A stretch of DNA of 64,000 bases from UBA5336 sp038526245 (GTDB lineage Bacteria > Pseudomonadota > Alphaproteobacteria > Caulobacterales > Hyphomonadaceae). The translations under genes were made by a program, and so were the position numbers. How positions within the stretch are numbered: the first letter of the stretch is position 1; each line of letters begins with the position of its first letter. The stretch lies in assembly GCA_038526245.1 (NCBI GenBank), contig JBCBGZ010000005.1, positions 1-64,000 on the forward strand. The letters run 5' to 3'. Below the pieces are notes generated by a model. That model did no database searches and was not told the DNA's origin. It saw nothing but the letters and a program-made list of their open reading frames with translations. Below are positions 17,561-26,574 of this stretch, one piece after another.

Positions 17561-18140
17561 ATTGGGTTGTCTGCAGCCAGTTTTGCAAAAGGGCATGGCC
17601 GTGTTCGGTCAAAATGCTCTCGGGGTGGAACTGGACGCCGAAGACCGGTCGCGAGACATGGCGCATGGCCATGATTTCTCCATCCTTGGTCCATGCATCG
17701 GCGATCAGCGCGTCTGGCAGGTCTTCCGTGCGAATTGCCAGGGAATGGTAGCGAACGACGTCGAACGTGTCAGGCAGACCTGAGAAGAGAGGGCCATGGT
17801 CATGCCGAATGCGGCTAAGTTTGCCGTGGCGGATTTCGCGGGCGGTGATCACCGCGCCGCCGCAAGCTTGTCCAATGGACTGATGGCCGAGGCACACTCC
17901 TAGTATAGGAAGGCTCGCAGGAGCGGCACGGGTCAACTCGACGCAGATCCCAGCTTCATTGGGCGTGCAGGGGCCTGGTGATAGCACAATGCCATCATCC
18001 TTGCGAGCCAAAGCGTCGTCCACAGAAATCTGGTCATTGCGAATGACTTCGGTGCGGGCGCCAATTTCTTCGAGATAGTGAACGAGATTCCAAGTGAAGC
18101 TGTCATAATTATCGATGACGAGAATGGACGGTGCGTTCAT
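17559..18140 (-). CDS. trpG: anthranilate synthase component II (glutamine amidotransferase)
   Basis: Supplies ammonia from glutamine to TrpE. 193 residues starting MNAPSILVIDNYDSFTWNLV. Class I amidotransferase triad: Cys in ILGVCLGHQSIGQ, His and Glu in GVQFHPESI. PGPCTPNEAG forms the oxyanion strand. The start overlaps the trpE stop as ATGA, so the two subunits are translationally coupled. An upstream in-frame extension is rejected because it lies inside trpE and is arginine-rich nonsense. Confidence 0.97.
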   Translation of the reverse strand: MNAPSILVIDNYDSFTWNLVHYLEEIGARTEVIRNDQISVDDALARKDDGIVLSPGPCTPNEAGICVELTRAAPASLPILGVCLGHQSIGQACGGAVITAREIRHGKLSRIRHDHGPLFSGLPDTFDVVRYHSLAIRTEDLPDALIADAWTKDGEIMAMRHVSRPVFGVQFHPESILTEHGHALLQNWLQTTQ

Positions 18141-19585
18141 TGATCGTGCTCGAACATTGGGGCCATTTCCGCAGCGCGCTTCAGGGCGCCGATCTTGTGG
18201 AGCGTCTCGTCGAACTCGTATTGTGGGTCGCTGTCGAGCACGACGCCGCCTCCGGCTTGCAAATGGAGGGTGCCGTCTTTGATCACCGCTGTGCGCAGGG
18301 CAATGCAAGTGTCCATATCGCCATTCCAACCGAAATAGCCCACGGCGCCGCCATAGATCCCGCGGCGTTCGCTTTCGAGTTCGTCAATGATCTGCATGGC
18401 GCGAATCTTCGGTGCGCCTGAAACCGTTCCGGCAGGGAACCCGGCCAGCAGCGCGTCGACGGCTGAAACGCCATCACGCAAGTCACCTTCCACGTGGGAG
18501 ACAATGTGCATCACATGGCTATACCGTTCGATGATGAAGCGCTCCGTCACTTCGACGCTGCCATAAGCCGCCACGCGCCCTACGTCATTGCGGCCCAGGT
18601 CGAGCAGCATGAGATGTTCAGCCACTTCTTTCTGGTCAGCCAGCAGGTCCGCTGCGCGCCTCGCGTCTTCAGCAGCATCGCCAGACCGTGGGCGCGTTCC
18701 TGCGATAGGCCGGATTGCGACGCGGCCACCGCGCACGCGCACTAGAATTTCCGGACTGGAACCGACCAACTGCACGTCGCCGAGGTTCATATGAAACATG
18801 AAGGCGGACGGATTGAGGCGCCGCAGCGCCCTGTAGAATGACACCGACCTCGCCGGTGAAGGCGTCGACAGGCGCTGACTCGGAACCACCTGGAAAATGT
18901 CACCGGCTCGCGTATACGCGCGGGCGGCCTCGACAATCTCAAAGTATCGCGTCTTGGTCGTGTTGGACGTCACGGCGATATCCGATGGCGATCCATCCCA
19001 TCTGGGCGGCATAGGCGAGGGCGCGTCCAGTCGGGCTTCGGCCTGGTCCAGATACGCCTCAGCCGCAGCGGTGTCGTCTTTCCCAAAACGCGCGACAAGC
19101 AGGATTTCCTGATGGAGATGGTCAAAGATGATGACCAGCCTGGGAATGACGAGCACGGCCTCTGGCACATCCAGAACGTCTTTGGATTGAATATCGACAG
19201 GTTCGACATAGCGGATGAAATCATATCCGACATAGCCGAACGCGCCCGACGCCATAGGGGGCAGGTCACCCCAGTCTGTTTCGACATCCTGTGCTTGCGC
19301 CGCGTATGCACGAAGGGCGTCGACGGGGGAGCCGCCCATATCGCGCTTGTCGGTCGATGCGCTTGTGAAATCGCCCGAGGCGCTGGTCTCAGCTGTATCG
19401 TTTTTGACCTGAAACCACTCAAGCGGATCGTGGCCAATGAAAGAGTAGCGGCCAAGCTTCTCGCCGCCGACAATCGACTCGAACAGAAACGTACCCGGAT
19501 TGTCCGGTCCGAGTTTCAGAAGTGCGCTGACAGGCGTTTCCACATCGCCAATGCGTCGGCGCACATACAACCGGTTGGCGGCCAT
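18137..19585 (-). CDS. trpE: anthranilate synthase component I
   Basis: Converts chorismate and ammonia to anthranilate, the first tryptophan-specific step. 482 residues. The N-terminal FLFESIVGGEKLGRYSF is a variant of the LLES feedback-inhibition motif, so Trp control is likely kept. The catalytic chorismate-binding domain has IRPIAGTRPRSGD, HLMLLDLGRNDVGRV, FPAGTVSGAPKIRAMQII and AGGGVVLDSDPQYEFDET. It starts 3 bases after the ppiD-like stop and overlaps trpG. No attenuator is visible, and the promoter is probably upstream of ppiD. Confidence 0.98.
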   Translation of the reverse strand: MAANRLYVRRRIGDVETPVSALLKLGPDNPGTFLFESIVGGEKLGRYSFIGHDPLEWFQVKNDTAETSASGDFTSASTDKRDMGGSPVDALRAYAAQAQDVETDWGDLPPMASGAFGYVGYDFIRYVEPVDIQSKDVLDVPEAVLVIPRLVIIFDHLHQEILLVARFGKDDTAAAEAYLDQAEARLDAPSPMPPRWDGSPSDIAVTSNTTKTRYFEIVEAARAYTRAGDIFQVVPSQRLSTPSPARSVSFYRALRRLNPSAFMFHMNLGDVQLVGSSPEILVRVRGGRVAIRPIAGTRPRSGDAAEDARRAADLLADQKEVAEHLMLLDLGRNDVGRVAAYGSVEVTERFIIERYSHVMHIVSHVEGDLRDGVSAVDALLAGFPAGTVSGAPKIRAMQIIDELESERRGIYGGAVGYFGWNGDMDTCIALRTAVIKDGTLHLQAGGGVVLDSDPQYEFDETLHKIGALKRAAEMAPMFEHDQ

Positions 19586-19587
19586 TG

Positions 19588-21492
19588 CTACTGGTCCAGA
19601 ATTTGTCGTTTGAACGCCTCGAGTGCGGCACCATCGGCCTGAATGTCGAGTGTCTCGCGGAATTCGTTTTCCATCGCCGTCAGCAAGTCATTGCGCAGGG
19701 ATTGCTCAAGTTCCACGCCGACGAGACCGCTGAGGACTTCGATTTCAACCGGTTCGGGGGGTGTGATTTCGGTGACTTCAGCAACAAGCATTTGTCCTGG
19801 GCCCGGGCCAGGGAGCGTGAACACGTCACCTGCGCTCGCGTTGAAAACCGGCACAAGAAGTTGCTGTGGCACAACGCCTTCATAATTCGCGCGCGAAATG
19901 GGGCGGACCGACGAATTGAGCGGAATATCCAAACCCTCGCTGACGTCTGACAGCGTTCGGCTACCGGCCTGAATTTCGTCGACAAGGGAATTGGCGAACC
20001 GAGACAAAGCCTCGCTTTCCTGGCTGGTCACATAGGCCGCCTCGACGCGGTCGCGAATGTCCGCAAGCTCAGGCGTGTAGGGCGCGAGGATTTCCTGCAC
20101 CTCTACGAGATGGATCACGTTCTCCCCTTCAATGGGGTCGGTGACCTGGTCGACGCGCCCTTCGAACGCCGCTCCCATCAGGTCTGGGTTGCCGCCGAGG
20201 CCAGGAATAGCTGTTCCGTCTGCGAGTCGTCCTGTCTGAGACACCGGGACGTAGGTGATGACCGGCGCGCCGAGCTCGGCCGCCACTTCCCGCAAGGTCA
20301 GGCCGCGGCCGATATAGTCAAAAAGATCCGCTTCGATCTGCAGGAACCTGTTTTCGGCTTCTCTGACGGAAAACTCTTCCTCAATAAGTTCGCTTACCAC
20401 TTCAAAAGGCGTTGGCGTGCCCGGGACGATCTCGTCAAGGCGTGCCACGAGCCACAGATCGCCTGACGGGTAGGGGCCAACGACCCCGCCTGCACGTGTG
20501 TTCTGGTTGAAGAGAGCTTCGGCAAGTTCCGTGTTGGCCAGTTCATTCTGCAATGTCGTGCGAGACTGTACTGCAGCGATTTCGGGCATCGTAAATGTCT
20601 CGGCTGGAGCCCCTCCGGCCAGTCGGCCAAATGCTTCGGTTGCAGCCGCTTCTGTGGTTGCAACAACCTCGAGGAAACGGCGCTGTTCGGGGCCTGAAAA
20701 CCGCTGGGTTTTCTGCGACTCATAAATCGCCCGAAGATCTTCCTGGGCAACCTCGACCGTGTGAATGAAATCCAATGGCGAGATGCTCAAAACTGAGAGA
20801 ACTCGGCGTTCTGGCACCGCAAACCGAGCGGCCTGTTCGTCATAGAATGCTGAAAGGTCTTCTTCGGTGGGTACCTGGGCCGCCCCCACATCGTCGCTAC
20901 CAACCACCAACCAATTCACAGACCGGCTTTCTGCCAGATAAGTAGCCTGTAGCTGTGAGAAGGATGGCGGCACGGATATCGCCGCCTCGATGCCGGACAC
21001 GAGCGTGTTCAGCGTGCGCGCATCGCGCAAATTCTGCTCGTAGAGCTCCGGCGTGAGCTGATTTGTGTTCAGCACCCGGCGATAGCGGTCAGCATTGAAG
21101 GTGCCTGAAACGGGGTCAATAAAGCTCTCGTCTTCGAGAACGCGCGCTGTTGAATAGTCATCCGTCGCAGCGGCGCCGATACGCTCACCATAGCCAAGAT
21201 TGGCCATCCTCGACGTTTCAACTGCGAACAGCTGATCAACCAGGCCTTCTTCCACCGCTTCGCGCCGGGTGACGACGCCGCCTTGTTGGCGCTGCAGGCG
21301 CAACACCTGTTCAAGGCGTTCATCGAACTCTTGCAGTGTGAAACCGCGTTCACCGGCCTTCACAGCCTGATTTCCCAGGCCACCTGAGAGACCGGGCAAG
21401 TCGATCCATAGAGCCATGGACACAATGACCAGACCAAAAACCAGACCGCCGATCCATTTGGATCTGAGGAGTTCTCGCAGCGATGTCAGCAT
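19588..21492 (-). CDS. PpiD-like peptidylprolyl isomerase / periplasmic foldase
   Basis: A 634-residue protein with one N-terminal membrane anchor (about 12-30), then a SurA-N-like helical domain (FTLQEFDERLEQVLRLQRQQ) and a parvulin-like region from about residue 240. The order matches PpiD, an inner-membrane chaperone that works near SecYEG. Parvulin active-site residues are poorly conserved, as in E. coli PpiD, so chaperone activity is likelier than isomerase activity. It is divergent from tpiA and probably heads the ppiD-trpE-trpG operon, an arrangement seen in many alphaproteobacteria. Confidence 0.9.
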   Translation of the reverse strand: MLTSLRELLRSKWIGGLVFGLVIVSMALWIDLPGLSGGLGNQAVKAGERGFTLQEFDERLEQVLRLQRQQGGVVTRREAVEEGLVDQLFAVETSRMANLGYGERIGAAATDDYSTARVLEDESFIDPVSGTFNADRYRRVLNTNQLTPELYEQNLRDARTLNTLVSGIEAAISVPPSFSQLQATYLAESRSVNWLVVGSDDVGAAQVPTEEDLSAFYDEQAARFAVPERRVLSVLSISPLDFIHTVEVAQEDLRAIYESQKTQRFSGPEQRRFLEVVATTEAAATEAFGRLAGGAPAETFTMPEIAAVQSRTTLQNELANTELAEALFNQNTRAGGVVGPYPSGDLWLVARLDEIVPGTPTPFEVVSELIEEEFSVREAENRFLQIEADLFDYIGRGLTLREVAAELGAPVITYVPVSQTGRLADGTAIPGLGGNPDLMGAAFEGRVDQVTDPIEGENVIHLVEVQEILAPYTPELADIRDRVEAAYVTSQESEALSRFANSLVDEIQAGSRTLSDVSEGLDIPLNSSVRPISRANYEGVVPQQLLVPVFNASAGDVFTLPGPGPGQMLVAEVTEITPPEPVEIEVLSGLVGVELEQSLRNDLLTAMENEFRETLDIQADGAALEAFKRQILDQ

Positions 21493-21578
21493 TCAGGCGC
21501 TCTCTTGGCTCTATTGATGGCACGGAGCCTGCTTGCTAGGCGAGGCGTAGCGCCAAGACAAGAGAGGGACGTCGGTCC

Positions 21579-22337
21579 ATGGTTCGTAAACTCATCGCTG
21601 GAAACTGGAAGATGAACGGGCTGCAGGCCGACCTTGCACAGGTTGACCGCGTGGTAGAGGGCCTCGAAGGCGCCCATGCGGAGGCGGATATCGCCTTGTG
21701 TGCGCCAGCCACTTTGTTGTCTGAGATGGCCAAACGGGCTGCTGGGTCACGTCTATTGTTGGGCGGGCAAAGCTGCCACCCGGCGGGAAGCGGGGCGTAT
21801 ACGGGCGATATCTCCGCCCCAATGCTGAAGGATGCCGGGGCATCCTATGTAATTGTTGGGCATTCGGAACGCCGCGAAGCCCATGCCGAGCGAAGCACCT
21901 ATGTGCAGGAGCAGGCTTACGCCGCGCTCGATGCGGGTCTCGTTCCGATCATTTGCATTGGCGAGAATTACAATGAGCGCCAGCGTGGCGAGACAAACCG
22001 CGTCAATGAGCGCGTACTGCTAAAATCCATGCCGTATCCGAATGACCAGCACGAATCGGTCGACTTTGTGGTCGCCTACGAACCAAAATGGGCAATTGGA
22101 ACCGGCGAAACACCGACACTGGACGAAATCAAGAGTGCCCATGGCCACCTCCGCGAGATCCTGATCGAGCACCAGGGCACTGTCGGTGAAAGCATCCAGC
22201 TTCTTTATGGTGGGTCTCTCAAGCCGGCAAACGCAGTCGATATTCTCAGCGTAGACAACGTGAATGGCGGGCTGATCGGCGGCGCAAGCTTGAAGGCCGA
22301 TGACTTCCTCGCCATCTACGAGGCGGCGGCAAGCTGA
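21579..22337 (+). CDS. tpiA: triosephosphate isomerase
   Basis: Interconverts dihydroxyacetone phosphate and glyceraldehyde 3-phosphate in glycolysis and gluconeogenesis. 252-residue TIM barrel with IAGNWKMNG (Lys), YVIVGHSERRE (catalytic His), VVAYEPKWAIGTG (catalytic Glu), LLYGGSLKPANA and GGLIGGASL. All catalytic residues are present. The 86-base gap to the divergent ppiD-like gene should hold both promoters. tpiA, secG and pyrG run in the same direction, as is common in alphaproteobacteria. Confidence 0.98.
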   Translation: MVRKLIAGNWKMNGLQADLAQVDRVVEGLEGAHAEADIALCAPATLLSEMAKRAAGSRLLLGGQSCHPAGSGAYTGDISAPMLKDAGASYVIVGHSERREAHAERSTYVQEQAYAALDAGLVPIICIGENYNERQRGETNRVNERVLLKSMPYPNDQHESVDFVVAYEPKWAIGTGETPTLDEIKSAHGHLREILIEHQGTVGESIQLLYGGSLKPANAVDILSVDNVNGGLIGGASLKADDFLAIYEAAAS

Positions 22338-22419
22338 CCTGATTGACAAAACAGGGTTGGCGCGCGCGCCTATCCGGCCTATTGCCCGCCTTTGGTTTTC
22401 AGTCAGCGGCTCTTTTCGC

Positions 22420-22905
22420 ATGCAGAACGTTATTCTTGTTGTCCACATTCTGGCTTGTATCGCCCTCACGGCGGTCGTCCTTCTCCAGCGTTCCGAGGGC
22501 GGTGCGCTTGGCATTGGCGGCGGTGGCCCAGGAGGCGGGATCATGTCTGGTCGCGGTGCAGCCGGCGCACTTGTGCGCACCACGATGATTTTTGCAGGCG
22601 TGTTTTTCGTCACCAGCCTGACGCTGACGACGATGGCCGCGCGCGACGACGATAGCCGCACTGCAGCCGAGCGTGCGGGCGAAACGACCACTGACGATGG
22701 AGCAGGTGGGTTGATTGATCAGAACGTACTCAACCCCGAGACTGAATTGCTGCCGTCCGCACCTGTAGAAACGCCTCTCGATCTGGACGCTGACCCCGCA
22801 CCAGCTTTGGATACGCTCGGCGAGACCCCGCTTGATCTGGGAGAGGCCCCTGCAGACGACAGCGGTGAAACTCCGGATCAAACGACCGACGAGACGCCGC
22901 AATAG
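22420..22905 (+). CDS. secG: preprotein translocase subunit SecG
   Basis: Small membrane subunit of the SecYEG protein-export channel. Begins MQNVILVVHILACIALTAVV; two membrane helices (about 3-22 and 54-72) flank the conserved loop LLQRSEGGALGIGGGG. The 161 residues include a long acidic, proline-rich C-terminal tail (about 80-161: repeated TPLDL blocks) that is longer than in E. coli and typical of alphaproteobacteria. The start is the ATG that gives the canonical beginning, not an earlier in-frame codon inside tpiA. Confidence 0.94.
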   Translation: MQNVILVVHILACIALTAVVLLQRSEGGALGIGGGGPGGGIMSGRGAAGALVRTTMIFAGVFFVTSLTLTTMAARDDDSRTAAERAGETTTDDGAGGLIDQNVLNPETELLPSAPVETPLDLDADPAPALDTLGETPLDLGEAPADDSGETPDQTTDETPQ

Positions 22906-22960
22906 GCGTTTTTCGATGGTGTCTCACCCTTAAGCGCGAATCAGATCAGGCTGGGCTTCC

Positions 22961-24595
22961 ATGATCCGCTATATCTTTATCACTGGCGGCGTGGTGTCTT
23001 CCCTCGGCAAAGGCATAGCGTCAGCTGCACTGGGCGCGCTGTTGCAGGCGCGCGGCTACGGCGTGCGACTTCGCAAGCTTGACCCCTACCTCAACGTCGA
23101 CCCGGGAACGATGAGTCCGCGCCAGCATGGCGAAGTCTTCGTCACAGATGACGGCGCTGAAACCGACCTCGACCTAGGCCACTATGAGCGGTTTACCGGT
23201 GTAAACGCCCGAAAAAGCGACAACATCACTACGGGGCAGATCTATCGCGAGATCCTCGATAAGGAACGGCGGGGCGATTATCTCGGCGCAACAATTCAGG
23301 TGATCCCCCATGTCACCGACGCCATCAAGGAATTCGTCCTGGCCGACCCTGGCGAGGGCGTCGATTTCGTTCTGTGTGAAATTGGCGGGACGGTTGGAGA
23401 TATTGAAGGCTTGCCGTTCTTCGAAGCCATCCGTCAGCTTGGCCAGGAACTCGGGCCAGAGCGGGCAGTCTTTCTGCACCTGACGCTGCTGCCATACATT
23501 CCGGCGGCTGGTGAGATGAAGACCAAGCCGACCCAACACTCGGTGAAAGAGCTCCGCTCAATCGGTATTCAGCCGGATATTCTGCTGTGCCGGTGCGATC
23601 GCGCCATCCCGGAAACAGAGAAGCGCAAGATTGCGAACTTCTGCAATGTCCGTCCCTCAAGCGTCATTGAGGCGCGCGACCTGGGCCACATTTACGATGT
23701 TCCGTTGGCCTACCACACCGAGGGCTTGGACGATGAAGTGTTGTACCACTTCCGCATTGATGGCGCGCCCAAGCCCGACCTGACTCGCTGGGACGGCATT
23801 GCCCGGACAATCCACAATCCAGATGGGGATGTCTGCATTGGCCTTGTCGGCAAATATACCGACGTGCCTGATGCTTATAAATCGGTGATGGAGGCGCTCG
23901 ACCATGGCGGGCTCGCGAACAAGGTCGGCGTCGATATCAAGCTCATCGATTCTGAGCAGTTTGACGACGAACACCGCCCGCTAGAGATCCTCGAAGGGGT
24001 GCATGGGATCATTCTGCCTGGCGGTTTCGGAGAACGCGGTGCCCGGGGCAAGATGCGGGCAGCTCGCTTTGCCCGTGAACGCAATGTGCCATGCTTTGGG
24101 ATCTGCTACGGCATGCAGCTCTCGGTCATCGAAGCTGCGCGGCATATGGCTGGAATTGAAGAGGCGACCACCACTGAGTTTGAAGGTGAGGGCGAACCGC
24201 TTGTGGCCCTCATGGAGGAATGGACGCGGGGCAATCAGAAAGAGGTGCGCACTGCAAGCACCGACAAAGGCGGGACTATGCGGCTCGGCGCGTATCCGGC
24301 CCAACTCCGTGAAGGCTCCCTTGTGCGCGAGATCTATGGTGAGGGATTGGTCCATGAGCGCCACCGACACCGCTACGAAGTCAATGTGAACTATGTGGAG
24401 AAACTCCAGGACGCCGGGGTGCTGTTTTCGGGACTTTCACCGGATGGACAGCTACCCGAAATCTTCGAAATTCCCGGCCATCCCTGGTTCATTGGTGTGC
24501 AGTTCCACCCGGAACTGAAATCACGTCCTTTCGAGCCACACCCTCTATTTGCAAGCTTCATAAAGGCGGCGGTGACCCAGAGCCGGTTGGTTTAA
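22961..24595 (+). CDS. pyrG: CTP synthase
   Basis: Makes CTP from UTP, ATP and glutamine. 544 residues, normal length. The synthetase domain opens MIRYIFITGGVVSSLGKGIA with P-loop-like motif, then LDPYLNVDPGTMSPRQHGEVF and GGTVGDIEGLPF. The glutaminase domain has PGGFGERG, Cys in FGICYGMQLS, and His/Glu in VQFHPELKSRP. It follows secG by 55 bases. The end is not followed by a clear terminator. Confidence 0.98.
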   Translation: MIRYIFITGGVVSSLGKGIASAALGALLQARGYGVRLRKLDPYLNVDPGTMSPRQHGEVFVTDDGAETDLDLGHYERFTGVNARKSDNITTGQIYREILDKERRGDYLGATIQVIPHVTDAIKEFVLADPGEGVDFVLCEIGGTVGDIEGLPFFEAIRQLGQELGPERAVFLHLTLLPYIPAAGEMKTKPTQHSVKELRSIGIQPDILLCRCDRAIPETEKRKIANFCNVRPSSVIEARDLGHIYDVPLAYHTEGLDDEVLYHFRIDGAPKPDLTRWDGIARTIHNPDGDVCIGLVGKYTDVPDAYKSVMEALDHGGLANKVGVDIKLIDSEQFDDEHRPLEILEGVHGIILPGGFGERGARGKMRAARFARERNVPCFGICYGMQLSVIEAARHMAGIEEATTTEFEGEGEPLVALMEEWTRGNQKEVRTASTDKGGTMRLGAYPAQLREGSLVREIYGEGLVHERHRHRYEVNVNYVEKLQDAGVLFSGLSPDGQLPEIFEIPGHPWFIGVQFHPELKSRPFEPHPLFASFIKAAVTQSRLV

Positions 24596-24692
24596 GCGTT
24601 TGGTGGGTTGCGCGGCGAAGCCTCTGCTTGTATTAGCCGCGTTTTGGATTTTCCGGGGCCGTGCCCCGCATCAACAGATACGGACCTGACCC

Positions 24693-24872
24693 ATGGCTGT
24701 CCCCAAGAGTAAAATCTCGACGTCGCGCCGCGGCATGCGCCGCGCCCATGATCGCCTGACCGCAAAACCTTATGTCGAAGACAAGGAAACCGGTGAGCTA
24801 CATCGCCCGCACCACATTGACCTGAAAACGGGTATGTATCGTGGTCGCCAGGTCATCGAGCCCAAGGAATAG
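24693..24872 (+). CDS. rpmF: 50S ribosomal protein L32
   Basis: A 59-residue basic protein beginning MAVPKSKISTSRRGMRRAHD and ending TGMYRGRQVIEPKE, the standard alphaproteobacterial L32 with no zinc-binding cysteines. It stands alone between pyrG and a DUF1801 gene, where many bacteria have plsX next to it. A strong terminator follows. The 97 bases between pyrG and rpmF likely carry its promoter. Confidence 0.95.
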   Translation: MAVPKSKISTSRRGMRRAHDRLTAKPYVEDKETGELHRPHHIDLKTGMYRGRQVIEPKE

Positions 24873-24895
24873 CACCCTCCTTTAATTGACACATC

Positions 24896-24925
24896 AAAAC
24901 CCCGGGCCAAGTGCTTGGGGTTTTT
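24896..24925 (+). terminator. intrinsic terminator after rpmF
   Basis: Eight-base stem AAAACCCC / GGGGTTTT with a 13-base loop that can also pair (CCAAG/CTTGG), followed by TTTTTCGTTTTTTG. Starts 23 bases after the rpmF stop. Confidence 0.88.
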
Positions 24926-24978
24926 CGTTTTTTGCGCTGCGCATAGACAGACGGCTACCGGGCGGGCACGCTGGAGCA

Positions 24979-25413
24979 ATGGCAGAGAACAAGACAAAAC
25001 CAACGAGCGTTGATCCAACGGCTTTTGTGGCTGGCGTGGAGCATAAGACCCGCAGGGCAGATGCCGAGCGCTTGCTTGAGATCTTCCACGATGTCACGGG
25101 CCTCGAGCCGAAGATGTGGGGCCCGTCCTTGATCGGCTATGGCCGCTATCACTACAAGTATGACAGTGGCCGCGAAGGCGACATGCTGATGACGGGGTTT
25201 TCCCCGCGCAAGGCCAATCTCGTTATGTACATCATGCCCGGTTACCAGGGTGAAGCGATGCAGGACATGCTTTCGCGCCTTGGCAAACACAAGTTGGGCA
25301 AGGCATGCCTTTACATCAACAAGCTCGCCGATGTGGACGAAAGCGTGCTGCGAGAAATCATCGCCTACGGCCTTGCAGATGTACGCAAGCGCTACGAAAC
25401 CTTCGACAGTTGA
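24979..25413 (+). CDS. DUF1801 domain protein
   Basis: A 144-residue soluble protein. It carries the DUF1801 (YdhG-like) pattern: EIFHDVTGLEPKMWGPSLIGYG, then YMIMPGY-type strands and KHKLGKACLYINKLADVDE with a C-terminal helix VLREIIAYGLADVRKRY. The family is widespread and of unknown biochemical role; some members were studied as iron or lipid binders, which cannot be decided here. GGAG four bases before the ATG sets the start. Confidence 0.85.
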   Translation: MAENKTKPTSVDPTAFVAGVEHKTRRADAERLLEIFHDVTGLEPKMWGPSLIGYGRYHYKYDSGREGDMLMTGFSPRKANLVMYIMPGYQGEAMQDMLSRLGKHKLGKACLYINKLADVDESVLREIIAYGLADVRKRYETFDS

Positions 25414-25434
25414 TGTCACGGGGAGCATGACGCG

Positions 25435-25749
25435 ATGAGAACGATCAAGGTGACGCGGGGACGTGGGTATTTCGGCGCGGCCCGGGCAATGGGCATCTAT
25501 GTAGATGGCCAGAAGGTTGGTAATCTGATGCAAACAAAGTCGCTTGAGATTCAGGTGCCGGACGATGCCATTGAAGTCTACGGGAAAATGGACTGGTCAA
25601 AGACGGAGCCTTTTGAACTCGTCTCCCTGGAGGATGGGGCGCACATCGTGGTCGCGACCTACTTCACGCTGAACCCGCTGCGCAATTTGGGCCTTATGGC
25701 GATGCCGGCGCGCTGGACGGTGGAACGCTCCCAAGGCGCTGCGGCCTGA
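25435..25749 (+). CDS. hypothetical protein, beta-rich
   Basis: 104 residues, begins MRTIKVTRGRGYFGAARAMG. It resembles a small beta domain (AMGIYVDGQKVGNLMQTKSLEI) with a C-terminal hydrophobic stretch NPLRNLGLMAMPARW that could touch a membrane. The pattern 'IYVDGQKVG' is reminiscent of PEGA-like modules, but I do not recognise the family with confidence. Its stop overlaps the next start (TGATG), so the two genes are likely co-translated. Confidence 0.7.
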   Translation: MRTIKVTRGRGYFGAARAMGIYVDGQKVGNLMQTKSLEIQVPDDAIEVYGKMDWSKTEPFELVSLEDGAHIVVATYFTLNPLRNLGLMAMPARWTVERSQGAAA

Positions 25750-25988
25750 TGTCCAGAATTGCCAAAGCGTTTGGCTTAATCCTGTTTCTTGCCGTTGCCG
25801 GTTACGGCCTTTCCCAGTTTCTAAAAGCGCAGACAGCGCGCGGCGTGCTTGCCGATGCAGAAGCATTCTGTGCCGACCGGGGCGGCGTTGATCAGATCAC
25901 GGCTGAGGGCGGGGTCGTCTATTCAGTTTCGTGTGGCAATGGAAACGTCTTTACGCCGGGCGCCGGTTCAGCCACGCCGCCTTTGTGA
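25749..25988 (+). CDS. small hypothetical membrane or exported protein
   Basis: 79 residues. One N-terminal hydrophobic segment (about 6-24, GLILFLAVAGYGLSQFL) that may be a signal anchor, then a short domain with two cysteines (AFCADRGGV and YSVSCGNG) that could form a disulfide. No family recognised. It is coupled to the preceding gene and its end overlaps the convergent GNAT gene by 38 bases. Confidence 0.65.
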   Translation: MSRIAKAFGLILFLAVAGYGLSQFLKAQTARGVLADAEAFCADRGGVDQITAEGGVVYSVSCGNGNVFTPGAGSATPPL

Positions 25989-26496
25989 TTTCCCAGACGC
26001 GAGAGCGGCGCTGAGTGCCGTCTACGCGGGTGCTCTCCACTTCGCCCATTCTGGAAAACCCCACCCCATCTAGCAGTTTTGCCGTTCGAACATTGTCGGT
26101 CGCAGCGGTGGCGCAGATCAACTCCAATCCCAAAGTTTCGAACATCCAACCAAACGTCATTGCCGCGCCCCGCGCACCTGCGCCCTGGCTCTGCAGGTTT
26201 GGATGCAGTGCCCCGCCCAGTTCTCCAACTCCCCAGTGGGGCCAGACTTTGATGTCGGAGTATCCGACGATCTGCCTTTCACTATCCTCACGGACGAACA
26301 ACAGGCCTTCGCCTGCTTCAGCCTCGCGGACATGTTCATTGATGAAGACGAGGACCGTGTCGGAGTTGAGGGGAATGGGCAGAGTATAGATCGGGGCATG
26401 CACGGCTGGGGCCGACAGGAACTCCAAGAGCTTTGGAGCGTCATAGGGAACTGCTCGTCTCGACTGCCCATCTGTCACCGGCAGGCGTGTGGCCAT
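25951..26496 (-). CDS. GNAT family N-acetyltransferase
   Basis: About 181 residues of the RimJ/RimL-like GNAT type that acetylates an amine using acetyl-CoA. Acetyl-CoA loop region is GALHPNLQSQGAGARGAAMTFGW (Q/RxxGxG/A form); C-terminal LELICATAATDNVRTAKLLDGVGF is the common GNAT end. ATG at 26496 gives a sensible start; an earlier in-frame ATG at 26568 begins at the end of hemB and adds an unlikely leader. Substrate unknown. It is convergent with the small coupled pair on the other strand. Confidence 0.82.
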   Translation of the reverse strand: MATRLPVTDGQSRRAVPYDAPKLLEFLSAPAVHAPIYTLPIPLNSDTVLVFINEHVREAEAGEGLLFVREDSERQIVGYSDIKVWPHWGVGELGGALHPNLQSQGAGARGAAMTFGWMFETLGLELICATAATDNVRTAKLLDGVGFSRMGEVESTRVDGTQRRSRVWEITKAAWLNRRPA

Positions 26497-26574
26497 TCGG
26501 ACTGACTCGCGAATGGCGCTCGCTTTTTGAGTGCTTACCAATGTTCGTGTGATGGGAATTGAGCCCATCGCAGA

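Noticed and set aside
26540..26570. tRNA-like T-arm (ATGGG-N7-CCCAT) at the 5' end of the GNAT reading frame
   Set aside because: The bases on the other side belong to the hemB end and cannot form acceptor, D or anticodon arms. It is a chance hairpin, although the leading residues MGSIPITRT look like mistaken tRNA translation.
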